Shown: piece after piece, positions 22,698 through 34,821 of the stretch
Position numbering within the stretch: the stretch's first letter is position 1
How the letters are laid out: the number at the start of each line of letters is the position of its first letter
From: Humulus lupulus
Lineage: Eukaryota; Streptophyta; Magnoliopsida; Rosales; Cannabaceae
Direction of reading: 5' to 3'
NCBI RefSeq assembly: GCF_963169125.1
Contig: NC_084802.1
Coordinates: forward strand, 18,476,896-18,540,895
Length of the DNA stretch: 64,000 nucleotides
Position numbers and translations under genes: made by a program
Notes under the pieces: model-generated
What the model was told of the DNA's origin: nothing
Databases searched by the model: none
Seen by the model: only the letters and a program-made list of their open reading frames with translations

Positions 22698-23151
22698 ATG
22701 AAACAAACATGTTTATCTAATTAATTTTTCTTATAAGGACATATAGATAATTATTTGCATTGATATTCACACACTTAGCTTATAAAGTAAAAAATATTGG
22801 ATTGTAAGCATAAGATAAATCTCTTCTCCTGAGGATCTTATATACCATATATAGTTTTGATTGGATATTATATTCCAAGTTTGACAATAATGTACTAATT
22901 TTGAATTTTAATTCATGTTTATTGTGACTGACTATTTTTGGTAGGATATCTATCAGGAATTTATCCCATGGAAGGTTAAGATTCATCTATTAAAATTAAA
23001 TCTGAATAACTGATTTCATTCTTGTTTTGGTTTGCTTATGATTTTTTTTTTTTTTTATAATGTACCATTTGTTTTGTTATGGTCATTTATTTTAATTTTT
23101 TTTAGCACACATCCATAATATCGATTATAAATTACTTATATAATAAGTGTG
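22698..23151. other. Upstream region of defensin-like gene copy 1
   Basis: AT-rich DNA matching 39067-39522 almost completely in the right copy. No further gene is seen; the minus frame at 22780-22986 is not supported by any recognisable motif. Confidence 0.5.
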
Positions 23152-23702
23152 TAGATAACGGAAATTCTTGGTTTTAACGGTTTTTTATTTTTTTAATGTT
23201 AACTTTAACGGAATATTCTTATATTTAACAGAATATTATATTTAACAGAATATTCTTATATTTAACGGTAGTTTGTAAACACTTAAAATTAAATAAAATA
23301 AAATAAATAATAAAAAAAATATATGATATTTTTGAGATATTTTACGATGATAATTATTTACAAATAATAAACAATTAAATAAATTAAAATATGATATTTT
23401 TGAGATATTTTACAATGATAATTATTTAAAAATAATAAAATCTTAGGTTTTATAACTTAAACAAAATTTAATTAAATTTAAACTCACTTCTTACAATAAT
23501 CATATTAAACATATAATATAATCTACTGTGAATTAGCAACAAATTGCTTTTAAAAAAAAAAAACTAGCAAGAAACTTAATTTTAAAATTTATGTATAATA
23601 TTTAATATTATATTAAACATGTAATATATAATCTCTTGTTGCCACTCTCAAATTCAAAAACTAGAATAAACATAAACTTATATAAAAATAAATAAATTAT
23701 TT
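23152..23702. repeat. AT-rich Helitron-like repeat, interrupted by E2
   Basis: It begins near gtgtagataacggaaattc and contains three or four aacggaatattcttatattta-type units. In the right copy the same sequence runs through 52828, is broken by the solo LTR, and ends at the hairpin and CTAG at 53751. Confidence 0.5.
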
Positions 23703-24499
23703 TGTTGACGTCGTCTTTCGTCAACAGTGAATATAGAGCACGTAAACAATAAATAATTATGGCTAGAAAAATATATAAAATAAGGAGGATTTTTTACGTG
23801 GTTCAGCAGTTAATTCTGCCTAGTCCACGAGTCTTTGTTATTAGAACTTAAGATGATTTCTGGAAATTCTTCAAGAATGAATTCTCCAGAGTTTCTCTCA
23901 AGATTACAAAATTTCGGTCCTTTACAAAGGTACAGGACTTCTCTATTTATAGAGGAAGTCTCAAAATACTATCCCACACGTCTTTGGGAAGTTATTCTTT
24001 ATGTCAATAAATTTAATGGCTTTAAAAGCCTGTAACTCCTATATACAAGGAAACGTCCCCTGAAGACCAGGGGGCGTATAACTGAATAATAAATATCTCT
24101 TTATTATAGAGAAGTTACAACAATAAATGTAGACTGCATCTCTCTAAATGACTCATTAAGATGTTCAAAGTTAGCAATCTACATCGTCAGTGCCGTGCCA
24201 ACCCAGGTCTCTTAGTGACTTTCGAGTTGTAATATTTTCCCCGAGATCATGTGGTTTCGAGCTTATACTCGTGTCAGGCTCGGGCCTCTTGGTCCGAGGT
24301 CATCTAAAAATGGACGCCTTCCGATGTCTATCCTTCAAGCTCACAAGGATTTCGAGGTCACCCCATCTTCGGGGTTGCCACCAACTATGCAGATTCGGCG
24401 CCTGGGTTGCGAACACGTACTCTAGATATTGCGAGCCCACACTTGACGAATCCAGCTTTCGAGATCACAATTCTCAAGGCTCAAAATCTGGGTGTAACA
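23703..24499 (-). mobile_element. E2 3' LTR
   Basis: 797 bp, TGTTGACGTCG..GTGTAACA. It is the same length as the solo LTR at 52829-53625 and differs from it at about a dozen positions. It contains a TATA-like palindrome (ctctatttatagag) near 23940. Frames at 23835-24035 and 24190-24747 are LTR sequence, not genes. Confidence 0.92.
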
Positions 24500-24516
24500 T
24501 TTTCCCCCCTCAAAAG
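24500..24516 (-). promoter_or_regulatory. E2 polypurine tract
   Basis: The minus strand reads CTTTTGAGGGGGGAAAA directly before the 3' LTR. E3 has GAGGGGGCAAGA at the matching place. Confidence 0.8.
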
Positions 24517-24770
24517 TATTTGTTCGAATCCTATGAGAATGAAACTTTTGAACTACTTTCTTCGAGAATTGCACCGTCACACATACTTGAGTATGGACAC
24601 GTGTCAATTGGGTATTTCTCATCCAAGGTACTCGAGTACCTTGGAAATCTGCCCACGATCGTTCTCCTGCCACCTTTTCGGTACCATCTTGTCATTTGTC
24701 CCTGGCCGTCGGATTTGATAAGGATTCTGGCCAACGGCTCGGATTAATCCCTTTTTACCACTTCTGATTG

Positions 24771-24783
24771 TCTATATATAAGG
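24771..24783 (+). promoter_or_regulatory. TATA box of the E2 antisense gene
   Basis: tctatatataagg lies about 270 bp inside the LTR, followed by a CT-rich leader. E3 has tctatatatacga at the matching place (40988). It points to a promoter of the element's own for the plus-strand gene. Confidence 0.6.
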
Positions 24784-25095
24784 CCCTGGACATCTTCTTC
24801 CTCTTAATTTACATTCATCAGAGAAAAAAAAAAAAGAAAAGAGACAAAACCAGAAGCCATCCCAGAGAGCTTTTTGCTTTTGCATGTTCTCCCAGCCAAA
24901 GAAGCAAAGGACCGCCAGCTTGTTCGAGACCGTGAGGTTATACCTGCAGCCTCTCCTTCAATCAAAAATTTCTCTGCAATCGCCATCTTCATTACATAAG
25001 TATCTGATGATCTTTTCATTTTTCTTTATGTCGGTTTCTATCTGTGTTGCTCTTGTATTTCTGGGAATGTGCTGATTTATTTTTTAGTTGGACAC

Positions 25096-25850
25096 TGTAC
25101 GTCCTAATTTTCCAACGGGCTATTAGCGAGCTGAGATACGGCCTAATTATATCAGCCACGTGGATCCCCCATGACCGGAGCTGTTGTCATCAGGTCCTAC
25201 CTCGCTAGCTCGGGGATATCAAGAGGTTTGCCAGGATTACTTAAGGATCGAGTCAGGTCTGTGAAGGCCACAGGTCGAGTAGGCATCCAGCTCATGGTAC
25301 GAGCTGGAGTTGGAAGCTATGACCTTTATAAAGTCAACCACGCAAGGTAAACGTGCATATATCAGACATCACGTGTCTGATATATCCCTGACTTCTCGGA
25401 CGCACAGCATGAATGTGCGTATTCAGGCACCCACGACTGGGTTGGGCCGTGCGGCCCATTATCCCCCTTACCTATTGATTAGACCACACTTCATGTGTCA
25501 GGTTTTAGGAATTAATCATGAATGTCACAGAAGTGACATGATAGGTAAGAAGATCACGGGATGACCCCCCTTACCAACTCCTAGGTGCCTTCTCCTATAA
25601 ATATGGAGACCCTGGGAGTTGCAAAGGGTTGGATTCGATTGTGTAAAGAAATACCCTGTAAAAGAATACCAGGCATATAGCAATAATATTGGCTGGTGGA
25701 GTAGAAGGATTTTAACCTTTGAACCACCTAAAAAACGATTTTGTGTCACCAGTCCATTTAAAGATCATTAATCTATTTCGGTTCATTGTTAAGCACTAAT
25801 CCCTTCCTCTTATTTTCTTAATTACCTGTTGGCGAAGAACCGCGTCAACA
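25096..25850 (+). mobile_element. Solo LTR of a third family, inside E2
   Basis: A 755-bp unit TGTACGTCC..GCGTCAACA with target duplication GACAC (25091-25095 and 25851-25855). It is absent from the matching part of E3 (about 41280-41320). A plus-strand TATA-like ctataaatatgga near 25595 gives the orientation. It sits in the 5' leader/intron of the E2 antisense gene. Confidence 0.85.
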
Positions 25851-26270
25851 GACACGCTAGGAAGCTTTGACCGATAGGCATTTAGGTTTAAGTTTCCCCG
25901 TTACTGGTTTTAAATCCAGTTTTGATGTAGAACAAACTCAAACAAGGTCTCTTTTTTCTGGGTTTTCAAAATTTAAAAGACATATCTTGCACACCAAGAT
26001 ATCGGGTACAAAATCTTGGTTTTGAAGAATGCACGATACCCAAGAATACCATTTTTGAACAACCGCCACCTTTTTTCCTTATATTTCGGGATTCTAAAAA
26101 ATTAGTCCCACTTCCCTCCTTTTTTTCGTAGAATACACGTTTTGACCCTTAATCGGGTTTCCAGAATCGAGCTCGTTTCGTACCCAAGCACTTTCCGAGC
26201 TTGTCTTGCCAAGCTCGTAATTCTTGACTCCTTGCATGCATGGCCCTCACCATTTTTTCTTTCTCGCAAG

Positions 26271-29093
26271 ATGTCACAGAATCTGGAAAGACGGTGGGGG
26301 TCGCTGCTTGCCATCCCGTACTCGCAAAAAACTCTGAGCCCAGAATCGCTGTTTTCTCGGAACCAACGTCTGATTCGTGAATACGATCTCACGCGCGAAT
26401 AGGAAGAAATCCGAGCTCATTATCGCCGCCAAATCGTCGAGGTCATAGAGAAAAAGAGAAGAATCCTTCGAGAGGCACTTTATCCGGAATCTGGTTCAGG
26501 GCCCAGACTGATACCCCTTGATCCTAGGTTAAAGGTGACGATCGCATACAACCCGGGAGAGCTTCAATTCTCACTGATGGGGGAGCCCTCTACCTCGCAG
26601 CCAAGGAGAGAATTTTTCGAGGCCAAGCACTACTGGAGCTCGGTTACCTCGCTAGGTCAGATAAACGATATCTTGGCCTTTCATGGTATAAGACTGTCAG
26701 GCTCGCTAAGGTGTCGAGCTCCTACTTCCCAAGAGCGAAGCTGCCGCGCCCCAAGAGATGGAAATCCTGACAACAAGCTGAGGTATGCGGCTTGGAGCCA
26801 GGAACATATGAAGGCAGGAGCGATACTGCCTTTGAAGTCTTTCTTCAAGGACTTCACAGACTTCATTGGGTTGGCTCCATTCCAGCTCAACACTAATTCC
26901 TACAAGGTTCTATCTGCCCTGAAGTCGATATTCAACGAGTTGAAGTGGGAAGGACCCACGCCAGAAGAGATCTTGTATCTCTTCTGTTTGAAAAGCAATC
27001 CCTCCTGAGCTCGGGGAGGAGATGGCATCTATTACCTTTCGAGCTACCCAAAGGAGAAAAAGATGTTTGAGGATCTTCCTAATCACCCTCCTAATTTTAA
27101 GAAGGCCTTCTTCTGGACGGATGGCCTATCTCCATCACGATGCTATTCCTTCAGACAGATCCGTAAGTACCCCAACCTCCTTTATCTCTGTGCTCGAACT
27201 TTTGTCTATAGGCTTGCACTTAGTTGAGTTGTATTTTATTTTCCAGCCAACTATCATCGTCCCACTCCTTCTGACGAGATGAAGGAGCGTAGGGAGACCC
27301 TGCTCCAACTCCCTTATGGCAGGAGATCACTCTCATACCTTTTGCATGAAGGTAAACTTCGAGTTTGCGGGCTCTTGGGAGATGTCCAGTCCACCTCGAA
27401 CTGGTCAATAAAAAATACGACCGCAGGGAGCTCGTGCCCTTGCCAACATGCATCCTTCCCCCGAGAAGAGAGGCGAGGCCCCCGCAATCAGGGAATGAGG
27501 CCAACTATGAAGCCTCGAGCTCGGGCTCGGATGATCAAGGTACAGTCATCCTAAGCTCGAAAATGTGGTCCCCCACCTTACTAAAACACAAACCCGATAG
27601 GTTAGTGTTGTGCGAGGACGATAGGAACCACTTCTGTGTGTGGACTTAGGTAGATGAACGGGTTTATAGGTTCGATAGCTGGCTCGGGCAATACGATACT
27701 ATGTATAGCCTGAACGAGGTATGGAACGGAATAGTCGTCCAATACGGGACCAATGACTATAGGGACCTTTCGAGGTTGACGTCCATGTTTAGGGAAGGTA
27801 TTCCCCCCGCCTCTTCTGAAGATGGGGGAATTTCATGGTCTCCAAGCTCAAGCTCGAAGGAGAGTTCCAGTTAGGTTTCTCTTCACTCGCCTTTTCATCA
27901 CTTTGCATACTTGTGTGATGTTGATTTACTTTATATATATTTTCTTTCTTTTTTGATGACTCATACTGTGGTGTGACTGTGTAGGTGAGATGGACTCCAA
28001 TCTCGATAGTATTCTCGAGAGTGGCAGGGCCAAGAGGAGCAAGCGCCCCAAAGGGTCGCGAAAAATAGACCGGCCTGCCAAGGTCCTTAAGAGGACTGAA
28101 AAGACGCCACCTCCCCCACTAGCTCCGCCTACCACGAGCTCCGCTGTGGAACCGACTTTGCAGGTCGGGGCATCCACTATGGTCGAGACCCATCCTCCCG
28201 TCCTTGTTCACTCGACCCTTGGTCCTCCTCCCAAAAAACCCTCTGCTTCCCGAACCCACAAGTAGTCAGTTTCTACTCACGTTGAGGAGTATGTAATTGA
28301 CAACGCTGCTCGGTCCCATGGGGCCACACTAGGCTCGGATGTTTTGTCCCGAGTGGGCCAGAGCTTTAGCGGTTTTGATGCTTCTCACTGGAAATTTATG
28401 ACCGAGGCCCGAGACTGCAACACACTCTACGAGAAGAGTGTTGAGCTCATCGTCGCGGTAACTTTTCTTTTCTCGCTGCTGGCTATATTTATAGATGGTC
28501 TGTATGCTAATGTTGATTTCTTTGTATGTCAGGCTCTTGCTGTCTCTGCTCAGCTCAACTATAATTTGAACAAAGAGGTTCATTCGAGAAAATCCTACGC
28601 TCAGGAGGCCAAGGATCATTAGCTCAAACTGAGTGATGAACTGAAGGTGACAAAGGCTAAAGTTGAGACAGGAGCTGAGGAGCTTAAGGCCAAGACATCT
28701 GAGCTCGAGAAGAAGAACGCTAAGCTCGCGGAGCTTGAGAAGGAGAACGCTCGGCTCAAGGAGGCTAATAAAAAGCTCGAAGAAGACAAGGCCGCCACTT
28801 TTGATATAATCGAGAGTGAAAAGGCTCGCCTCCTTGCCGAGTACAAAGAGAAGAAAGACCAGGCGGTTGATTTGGCCATGTACAGAATGTGGGCCAATAA
28901 TGAAGCCCTCGATACCAGCTTCCTAGGTCTTCTTGAGGCGAAGCTCCTTGATAAGTGGAATGCTCGGCTTGAGGCGGAGGAGGCTGCTTGGGAGGCCGCT
29001 AAGGAGGCTGCTCAGAAGGATAGTCATGCTATTCGTCCTGGGGAGTCTAGCGCTGCTGGTGCCGAGAAGGCTAAGGAGATTGCTCCTTCTTGA
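26271..29093 (+). pseudogene. E2 antisense gene (aORF): gypsy-type transposon domain plus coiled coil
   Basis: Exons by comparison with E3: 26271-27172, 27247-27869, 27985-28457 and 28533-29093, each bounded by GT..AG. Exon 1 here starts MSQNLERRWGSLLAIP. It contains a domain resembling the 'putative gypsy type transposon' family (PLKSFFKDFTDFIGLAPFQL, EILYLFCLKSNPS). The last exon is a heptad-rich coiled coil (KLAELEKENARLKEANKKLEED) ending SAAGAEKAKEIAPS. It is broken by stops at 26400, 27006 (CGA to TGA), 27647, 28263 and 28619 and a 1-nt deletion near 27405. An upstream leader (about 24884, MFSQPKKQ..) is shared with E3 but does not join in frame. The gene's role in the element is unknown. 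Confidence 0.8.
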
Positions 29094-30013
29094 ATCCCAC
29101 CTCGGGGCTGCGTCCCCTTATTTTTTGTAATTGTTTTAATTTATGCCCGTAGAGCTGATACAATTTCTTTTTCTTTTCTTTTAATATACATGATTTACAT
29201 TTCTTGATTTGAAATATTTTGCACACTTTATATTAAAGAGTCGCATATGCTTGTTTATTCGCACAAACATAGTTTGGATTTAGGCTCGAAGTTCAATGCA
29301 TTCATGCACAGTTTGCTCGAATTATCCGCTTCCAATCTCGTTATTCATCAAGGTCGGATATTACTTTAACCATGAACCCGAAAGTACTTGTATGGTGTGT
29401 AATGCAGACGGTTTAGTTATACCTTATTTTTTAGTTACTTTTTCTCGTCCTCAGTTATCTCTCCAAGGTTATGAGTTCGAAACTATTTTTTATAAGATAT
29501 TCCAGCCTCGATCTCGACTTAACTCGAAGTGGGTTTATGTTCCAACTTACAGTCGATTAGTTTTAGCTGGTTTGCTCCAAACCTTTTAAGGTTGTGATTG
29601 GTTTGTAATTCATGCCCTTATATGTTTAGTCTAATTCACATATTTGGTTATATCCAAACATTTCAATATTTTGATAATTTGATTACGTCCAAACTATCTA
29701 AGCTCGCACATCTGGTTACATCTAGACACTTTGATAATTGGTTATATCCAAATTATCTTATCTGGCGCATTTGGTTATCTCCAAACACTTGTATGTTTTT
29801 TGTATATGTAACTTTATTTTTCAAGTTGATGGTATTTATATATACCAATGATGCCCCCTTAATATCCTATGAATGTGACCATATGTTATTAGATTAAGAG
29901 AGATTGCAAAAATAAAGCATATTGGACAAAATAAATCTTTATTTGATCAAATCCAAAAGTAGGAAAAACAGTACAAAAAGACAAGCATGGTTACAGGCAA
30001 CATCCTTCCTATA
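29094..30013. other. E2 spacer between antisense gene and pol
   Basis: A T-rich region where the two transcripts converge. It holds a degenerate form of the E3 68-bp unit (about 29655-29800: gataatttg..tctaagctcgcacatctggtta). Open frames at 29296-29897 are not supported. Confidence 0.6.
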
Positions 30014-30931
30014 CTATTGATAGTAAGGTCTTAGGTGCTCGCCATTTCATGCTCGCGGTATTAGGCTCCCATCCAATCTCTCTAGCTTGTAGACACTGGG
30101 TCGGATGACTGACTCTATCTAGTATGGTCCTTCCCAATTTGGCCCGAGCACGCCAGCTGTTGGATCTCACGTTGCCAAAAATACATGCCTTAGCACCAAA
30201 TCGCCCACACCGAACTTTCGATCTCGAACCCTCTTGTTGAAGTACCTGGTAGCTCGTTGCTGGTAGGCATCATTCCTCAGCTGAGCTTCGTTTCTTCTTT
30301 CTTCGATCATGTCTAGGGTTTCTTCGAGCTGAGTGTGGTTCGAGTTTTGGTCATAAGAGTGAGTTCGAATTGTAGGAATCTTGACCTTGATAGGCAACAT
30401 AGCTTCGCAACTGTATGCCAGAGAGAATGGGGTATGTCATGTTGACGTTCGAGCTGTAGTCCTATATCCCCATAGGACTTGGGGTAATTCTTCGGGCCAT
30501 CGTCCTTTTGGTTCCTCCAACTTTTTCTTTAGCGAACTTTTGAGAGTTTTGTTTACAGCCTCGACCTGGCCATTCGCCTGGGGATGAGCTACTGACGAAA
30601 AACTCTTTATTATTCCATTCCTCTCGCAAAAGTTGGTGAACAAATCGCTATCGAACTGGGTTCCGTTGTCGGATACAATTTTCCTCGGCATCCCATATCG
30701 GCATACGATGTTCTTTACCACGAAGTCAAGGACCTTCTTGGAAGTTATTGTTGCTAATGGTTCAGCCTCTGTCCACTTTGTGAAGTAATCTACGACAACT
30801 ACAGCATACTTCACACCGCCCTTGCCAGTTGGGAGAGAGCCTATGAGGTCGATTCCCCACACCGCAAATGGCCATGGGGAAGTCATCATGGTCAGTTCGG
30901 ATGGTGGAGCTCGAGGAATCGTGGCGAACTG
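30014..30931 (-). pseudogene. E2 integrase catalytic core and C-terminus
   Basis: The minus-strand frame 30437-30889 starts TSPWPFAVWGIDLIG (first catalytic Asp), continues VVVVDYFTKWTEAEPL, IVSDNGTQFDSDLFTNFC (second Asp) and SFSSVAHPQANGQVEAVNKTL (Glu), so the DDE triad is present. The second frame, 30167-30400, holds LPIKVKIPTIRT..YFNKRVRDRKFGVGDLVLR, the C-terminal domain. Stops or small shifts separate the parts. The pol end (HLRPYYQ-stop in E3) falls at 30014. Confidence 0.85.
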
Positions 30932-31786
30932 CTAGCACTTATCGCATTTCTTTACGTACTCGAAAGAATCCGATTTGATGGTAGGCCAGAAATAGCCTTG
31001 GCGTATGATTTTCTTTGACAGGCTATGCTCCCCAGTATGGTCTCCATAGAACCCTTCATGAATTTCTTCAATGATTTTCCTGGCTTCGGGAGGAGTCACA
31101 CACTGAAGTAATGGCATGGAATATCCCCTTCTATACAGCCTTCCATCCAAAATGGTGTAACGGGGAAGCTGATACATCAACTTTTGAGCCTGGTTCCGAT
31201 CTTTTGGAAGGACGCTAGTCTCGAGATATTCGAATATTGGGGTCATCCAGGTAGGCTCAGAATCAATCATACACACGTCTTCCTGCTCCGGCTCGTTAAT
31301 GCTAGGTGCCGAGAGATGTTCTATGGGCACAACATTTAGCTCATCACTCTCGGTGGAAGTAGCGAGTCGAGCTAAGGCATCTGCATTTGAGTTTTGCTCT
31401 TGGGGAACTTGTTCGATTGCATAAAACTCAAAATGTTCCAATGCGGACTTGGCCTTTTCTAAGTAAGCTGCCATTTTCGTGCCACGAGCCTGGTATTCTC
31501 CCAAAATTTGGTTCACCACAAGCTGTGAGTCGCTGTAGCAATGTATGGCCTTAGCTTTGAGCTCTTTGGCTATACGGAGTCCCGCCAGTAAAGCCTCGTA
31601 TTCGGCCTCATTATTTGATGCATTGAAGTCGAATCTTAATGCAGAATGAAATCTGCTTCCTGCGGGAGTAATCAAAATGACCCCTACCCCCGATCCATTT
31701 TCGTTAGATGACCCATCGACGTAAAGTTTCCACAGCTCATGGGCCGGGGTTATAACTTCATCGTTGGTCACGCCAGTACACTCCAC
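30932..31786 (-). pseudogene. E2 archaeal-type RNase H and integrase zinc-binding domain
   Basis: This 284-residue frame opens with LWKLYVDGSSNENGSGVGVI, SNNEAEYEALLAGL and [13 protein letters not shown] (RNase H catalytic Asp, Glu and Asp of the RVT_3 type), then EQNSNADALARLAT. Residues ~215-284 hold LYRRGYSMPLLQC, HEGFYGDHTGEHSLSKK and FEYVKKCDKC (HHCC zinc site; stop right after KCDKC). This second RNase H between the gypsy RNase H and integrase is diagnostic of Tat elements. Confidence 0.88.
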
Positions 31787-32007
31787 TATAAAGTCTGCCA
31801 GGGCCTATGCCCTAATGGTCGTCCTCGGGTGGTAGGTGATCTTGAATTATCCGAGCTCAACTGCCCATTTAAGAAGTCGACCTGAAGCTTCTGGCTTAGA
31901 CAAGACTTGCCTCAGCGGTTGATCGATTAATACATGGATGGGGTGCGCCTGAAAGTAGGGTCGTAATTTGCGAGATGAATGAATTAAGCTAAGAGCGAGC
32001 TTTTCCA
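31787..32007 (-). pseudogene. E2 gypsy RNase H, C-terminal part
   Basis: The minus-strand sequence corresponds to E3 47454-47680 (..MEKLALSLIHSSRKL, VLIDQPLRQVLSKPEAS, LLKWAVELG). It is separated from RT by a frameshift in a run of G near 32012-32017 and from the next domain by stops. Confidence 0.7.
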
Positions 32008-32904
32008 TCAAGGGGGGTATCTCGATTCTACCCCCAGTAATCTTTTACTGATGTAATATACGGGCCTCTGTACCTTTTCCTCTTCTCGCACGAGCACTGC
32101 ACTTATTGCATGTTCGGTAGTGGCAAGATACAAGTATAGTACTTCTCCCGTAACAGGTTTTGATAAGATGGGGGGTTCTGCGAGGTGCTTCTTAAGCTCC
32201 TGGAAGGCCAGCTCGCATTCTTCCGTCCATTCAAATTTCTTGCCTCCCCTCAACAGATTGAAAAACGGAAGACAACGGTCTGTAGATTTTGAGACAAACC
32301 TACTTAGTGCCGCCATCCTGCCGGTCAAACTCTGGACATCTTTGTGTCTTCGAGGTGAGGGCATGTCGATTAGGGCCTGGATCTTGTCTGGGTTAGCTTC
32401 TATCCCATGTGCGTTTACAATGAAGCCCAGAAATTTTCCGGAGGATACCCTAAAGGAGCATTTCTGAGGATTAAGCTTCATGTTATACTTCTGGAGCACG
32501 GCAAAATACTCTTCGAGGTCGTCAACATGGTTATCGTTAAGTTGAGACTTGACTAGCATGTCATCAACATAAACTTCCATGTTGTTCCCTATTTGCTCTG
32601 AAAACATCATGTTCACAAGCCGCTGGTATGTGGCCCCAGCATTTTTGAGCCCAAATGGCATGACGTTGTAACAATATAGTCCTTTGTCTGTTATAAAACT
32701 CGTATGTTCCTGGTCAGGTGCATGCATGGGAATATGGTTATATCCAGAATAGGCATCCATGAACGGCATCAGTCCATGCCCTTCCGTGGCATCCACGAGC
32801 TGGTCAATCCTTGGTAAAGGAAAACAGTCCTTTGGATAAGCTTTGTTGAGGTCCAAATAGTCAATGCAGGTTTGCCATGTCCCATTTGGCTTCGGGACCA
32901 ACAC
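32008..32904 (-). pseudogene. E2 reverse transcriptase and gypsy RNase H start
   Basis: 298 residues starting LVPKPNGTWQTCIDY. It contains PLPRIDQLVDA, PFMDAYSGYNHIPMH, the catalytic box EVYVDDMLVKSQ (both Asp present, ~residue 115), FLGFIVNAHGIEANPDKI and then the gypsy RNase H opening VLYLYLATTEHAISAVLVREE. The catalytic core is intact, but the element around it is broken. Confidence 0.9.
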
Positions 32905-33150
32905 CGGATTAGCTATCCAGTCAGGATAAAAAGCATCCCTAATGAATCGGTTTTATTTTAACCTGTCGACCTCCTCCTTCAGTGCCTTTCTTCTGTCATC
33001 ATCTAGTTGTCTTCGCTTGTGTTGCTTCGGTGGGAAGCTTTTATCGATATTCAGTGCGTGGCTCGCTATGTTCGGACTTATTCCAACCATGTCCGAATGT
33101 GACCACGCGAAGACATCCTGGTTTTTCTTCAAGAAGCAAATCAATTGCTA
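32905..33150 (-). pseudogene. E2 protease-RT boundary with stop codon
   Basis: The frame at 32953-33144 reads CFLKKNQDVFAWSHSDMVGI and continues KRRQLDDDRRKALKEEVDRLK, then a TAA. It is in the same frame as the protease frame ending at 33148 and separated from it only by TAG followed by CAATTG. E3 has TAG-CAATTA at exactly this place. Confidence 0.8.
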
Positions 33151-33975
33151 TTTAGTTTCCTCCTGAAGATGTTTCCCGACCTTTACTGTTTTGGAAGGAT
33201 CTGACTCTTCGAGATTGATTTCTTCAAGCTCTTCTAATGGTTCGAGGTCAGTCTTCTCCTCCACCCTTGGGTCGATCTCCTCATCTATCTCCAAGATCGT
33301 CCCATCTTTATTTTGAATAATCACGAGTGTCTGTGCACTCGTCTGTTTCTTCCCTCTTAGGGAGATGCTATAGCATTCCCTTCCGGCCAACTGGTCTCCC
33401 TTCAACGTCCCGATGCCACTAGGAGTAGGGAACTTAATGGCCAGATGCCTAACAGACAAGACTGCCCCCAGCCCTACTAGGGCTGGTCTTCCGAGCATCA
33501 CGTTGTAGGCTGAAGGCAGGTCTACTACCACGAACTCCATCATCTTGGTTGTTGAGATTGGATAGTCTCCCAAGGTTACGGGGAGTTCGATGGATCCCAT
33601 GCAGGCGGTCCCTTCTCCTGAAAAACCGTACAGTGTTGTCGCACATGCTTTCAGGTCGCGAAGAGTGAGTCCCATTTTCTCTAGGGTTGCCTTATAGAGA
33701 ATGTTAACTGAGCTCCCATTGTCTATGAGAACCCGGTGAACTCTCTTATTTTCCAGCTGGAGAGTGATGACCAGTGGATCATGGTGAGGAAACTGAACAT
33801 GGGACGCGTCGTCCTCAGTAAAGTTTATTGGTTGAGACTCTATCTTTTGATTTTTAGGAGCTCTAGGTTCGGGTTCGTAAGGAGACCCGTCCCCAGTTTT
33901 TAGCTCGTTCACATATCTCTTTTGGGCATTTCTGCCCACTCCCGCGAGATGAGGCCCTCCTGAGATGGTTATCAC
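33148..33975 (-). pseudogene. E2 aspartic protease
   Basis: 275 residues. The N-terminal part is MITISGGPHLAGVGRNAQKR, then SHVQFPHHDPLVITLQLENK. The catalytic motif is HRVLIDNGSSVNILYKATLEKMGL (~residues 80-105), followed by GSIELPVTLGDYPI and VVDLPSAYNVMLGRPALVGLG. The tail is acidic (EIDEEIDPRVEEKTDLEPLE) and leads to the TAG before RT. The frame is uninterrupted. Confidence 0.85.
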
Positions 33976-34064
33976 GTCTTCTCCATCGATCGGAGGGGGC
34001 CTATCTTCTTCCTTGGCTCGGGAATTATTGTTTTGTGCAGGTTGTGGCGTAGCTGCCCTTTGGC

Positions 34065-34760
34065 TTATAGGCGCCTGATTAGTATGACATATTGCCTAAA
34101 GTAGCCCCTCGAGTTCAAACCTTCGATCTCGTCCTTTAACTGTCGGCACTCATCAGTAGTATCTCCAGTGTCTCTGTGAAATCGACAATATTTGTTGGAG
34201 TCCCTCTTTGACTTCTGATTTCTCATTGGGTCTGGACGTCTAAAGGGGACCTGGTTTTCATTAGCCAGGTATATGTTCTCCCGAGACTCGTTGAGCTCGG
34301 TGTACACTCTGTACACGGAGAAATATCTTTCCCCCTTCTTTTTCTTTCCTCCCTCGGCCTCGGGGCTACTCTCTTCATTCTTCTTTCTCTTGGAAGGGTT
34401 TTCCGCAGCAGGCTTTGAGGTTTGTGGGTCCACCGAGGTTGAGGCAGAGTTCACGTTTATCGTTGTAGTTACGGGCTGGGAGGTCACATTAAGTGTCGAC
34501 CTCGCTTCCTCTACATTGACAAACCTCTGTGCTCGTTTGTTAAACTCGGTTAAGGACCTCACTGGTTTTCTCTGCATGTCGTCCCAAAGGGCGCTTCCTG
34601 GCATTACTCCAGCTTGGACAGCCATTAGATGACCGCTGTCATCCACATTTCGGGCCCGTGCAACTTCTAAGTTAAACCTCGTAAGGTAACTTTTTAATGT
34701 CTCGCCTGGCTGCTGTCGAACATTAGTCAGAGTTGATGCTTCGGGCCTAACCCCCATCAT
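34065..34760 (-). pseudogene. E2 gag, C-terminal half with zinc-knuckle-like motif
   Basis: It starts MMGVRPEASTLTNVRQQPGE (the end of the gag core), then a Lys-rich spacer (PSKRKKNEESSPEAEGGKKK), ENIYLANENQVPFRRPDP and CRFHRDTGDTTDECRQLKDE, a C-x2-H..C motif. It lies in a different frame from both the gag N-half and the protease, so at least two frameshifts lie around it. Confidence 0.82.
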
Positions 34761-34821
34761 GGCTCTGAACTGCTTCTTGAAGTCCCTAGATAACTGATCC
34801 CAAGAAGTGATTGAGTGCCTT

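Noticed and set aside
23835..24035. 66-codon frame repeated identically at 52961-53161
   Set aside because: Both lie inside LTRs of the same insertion; shared ancestry explains the identity.
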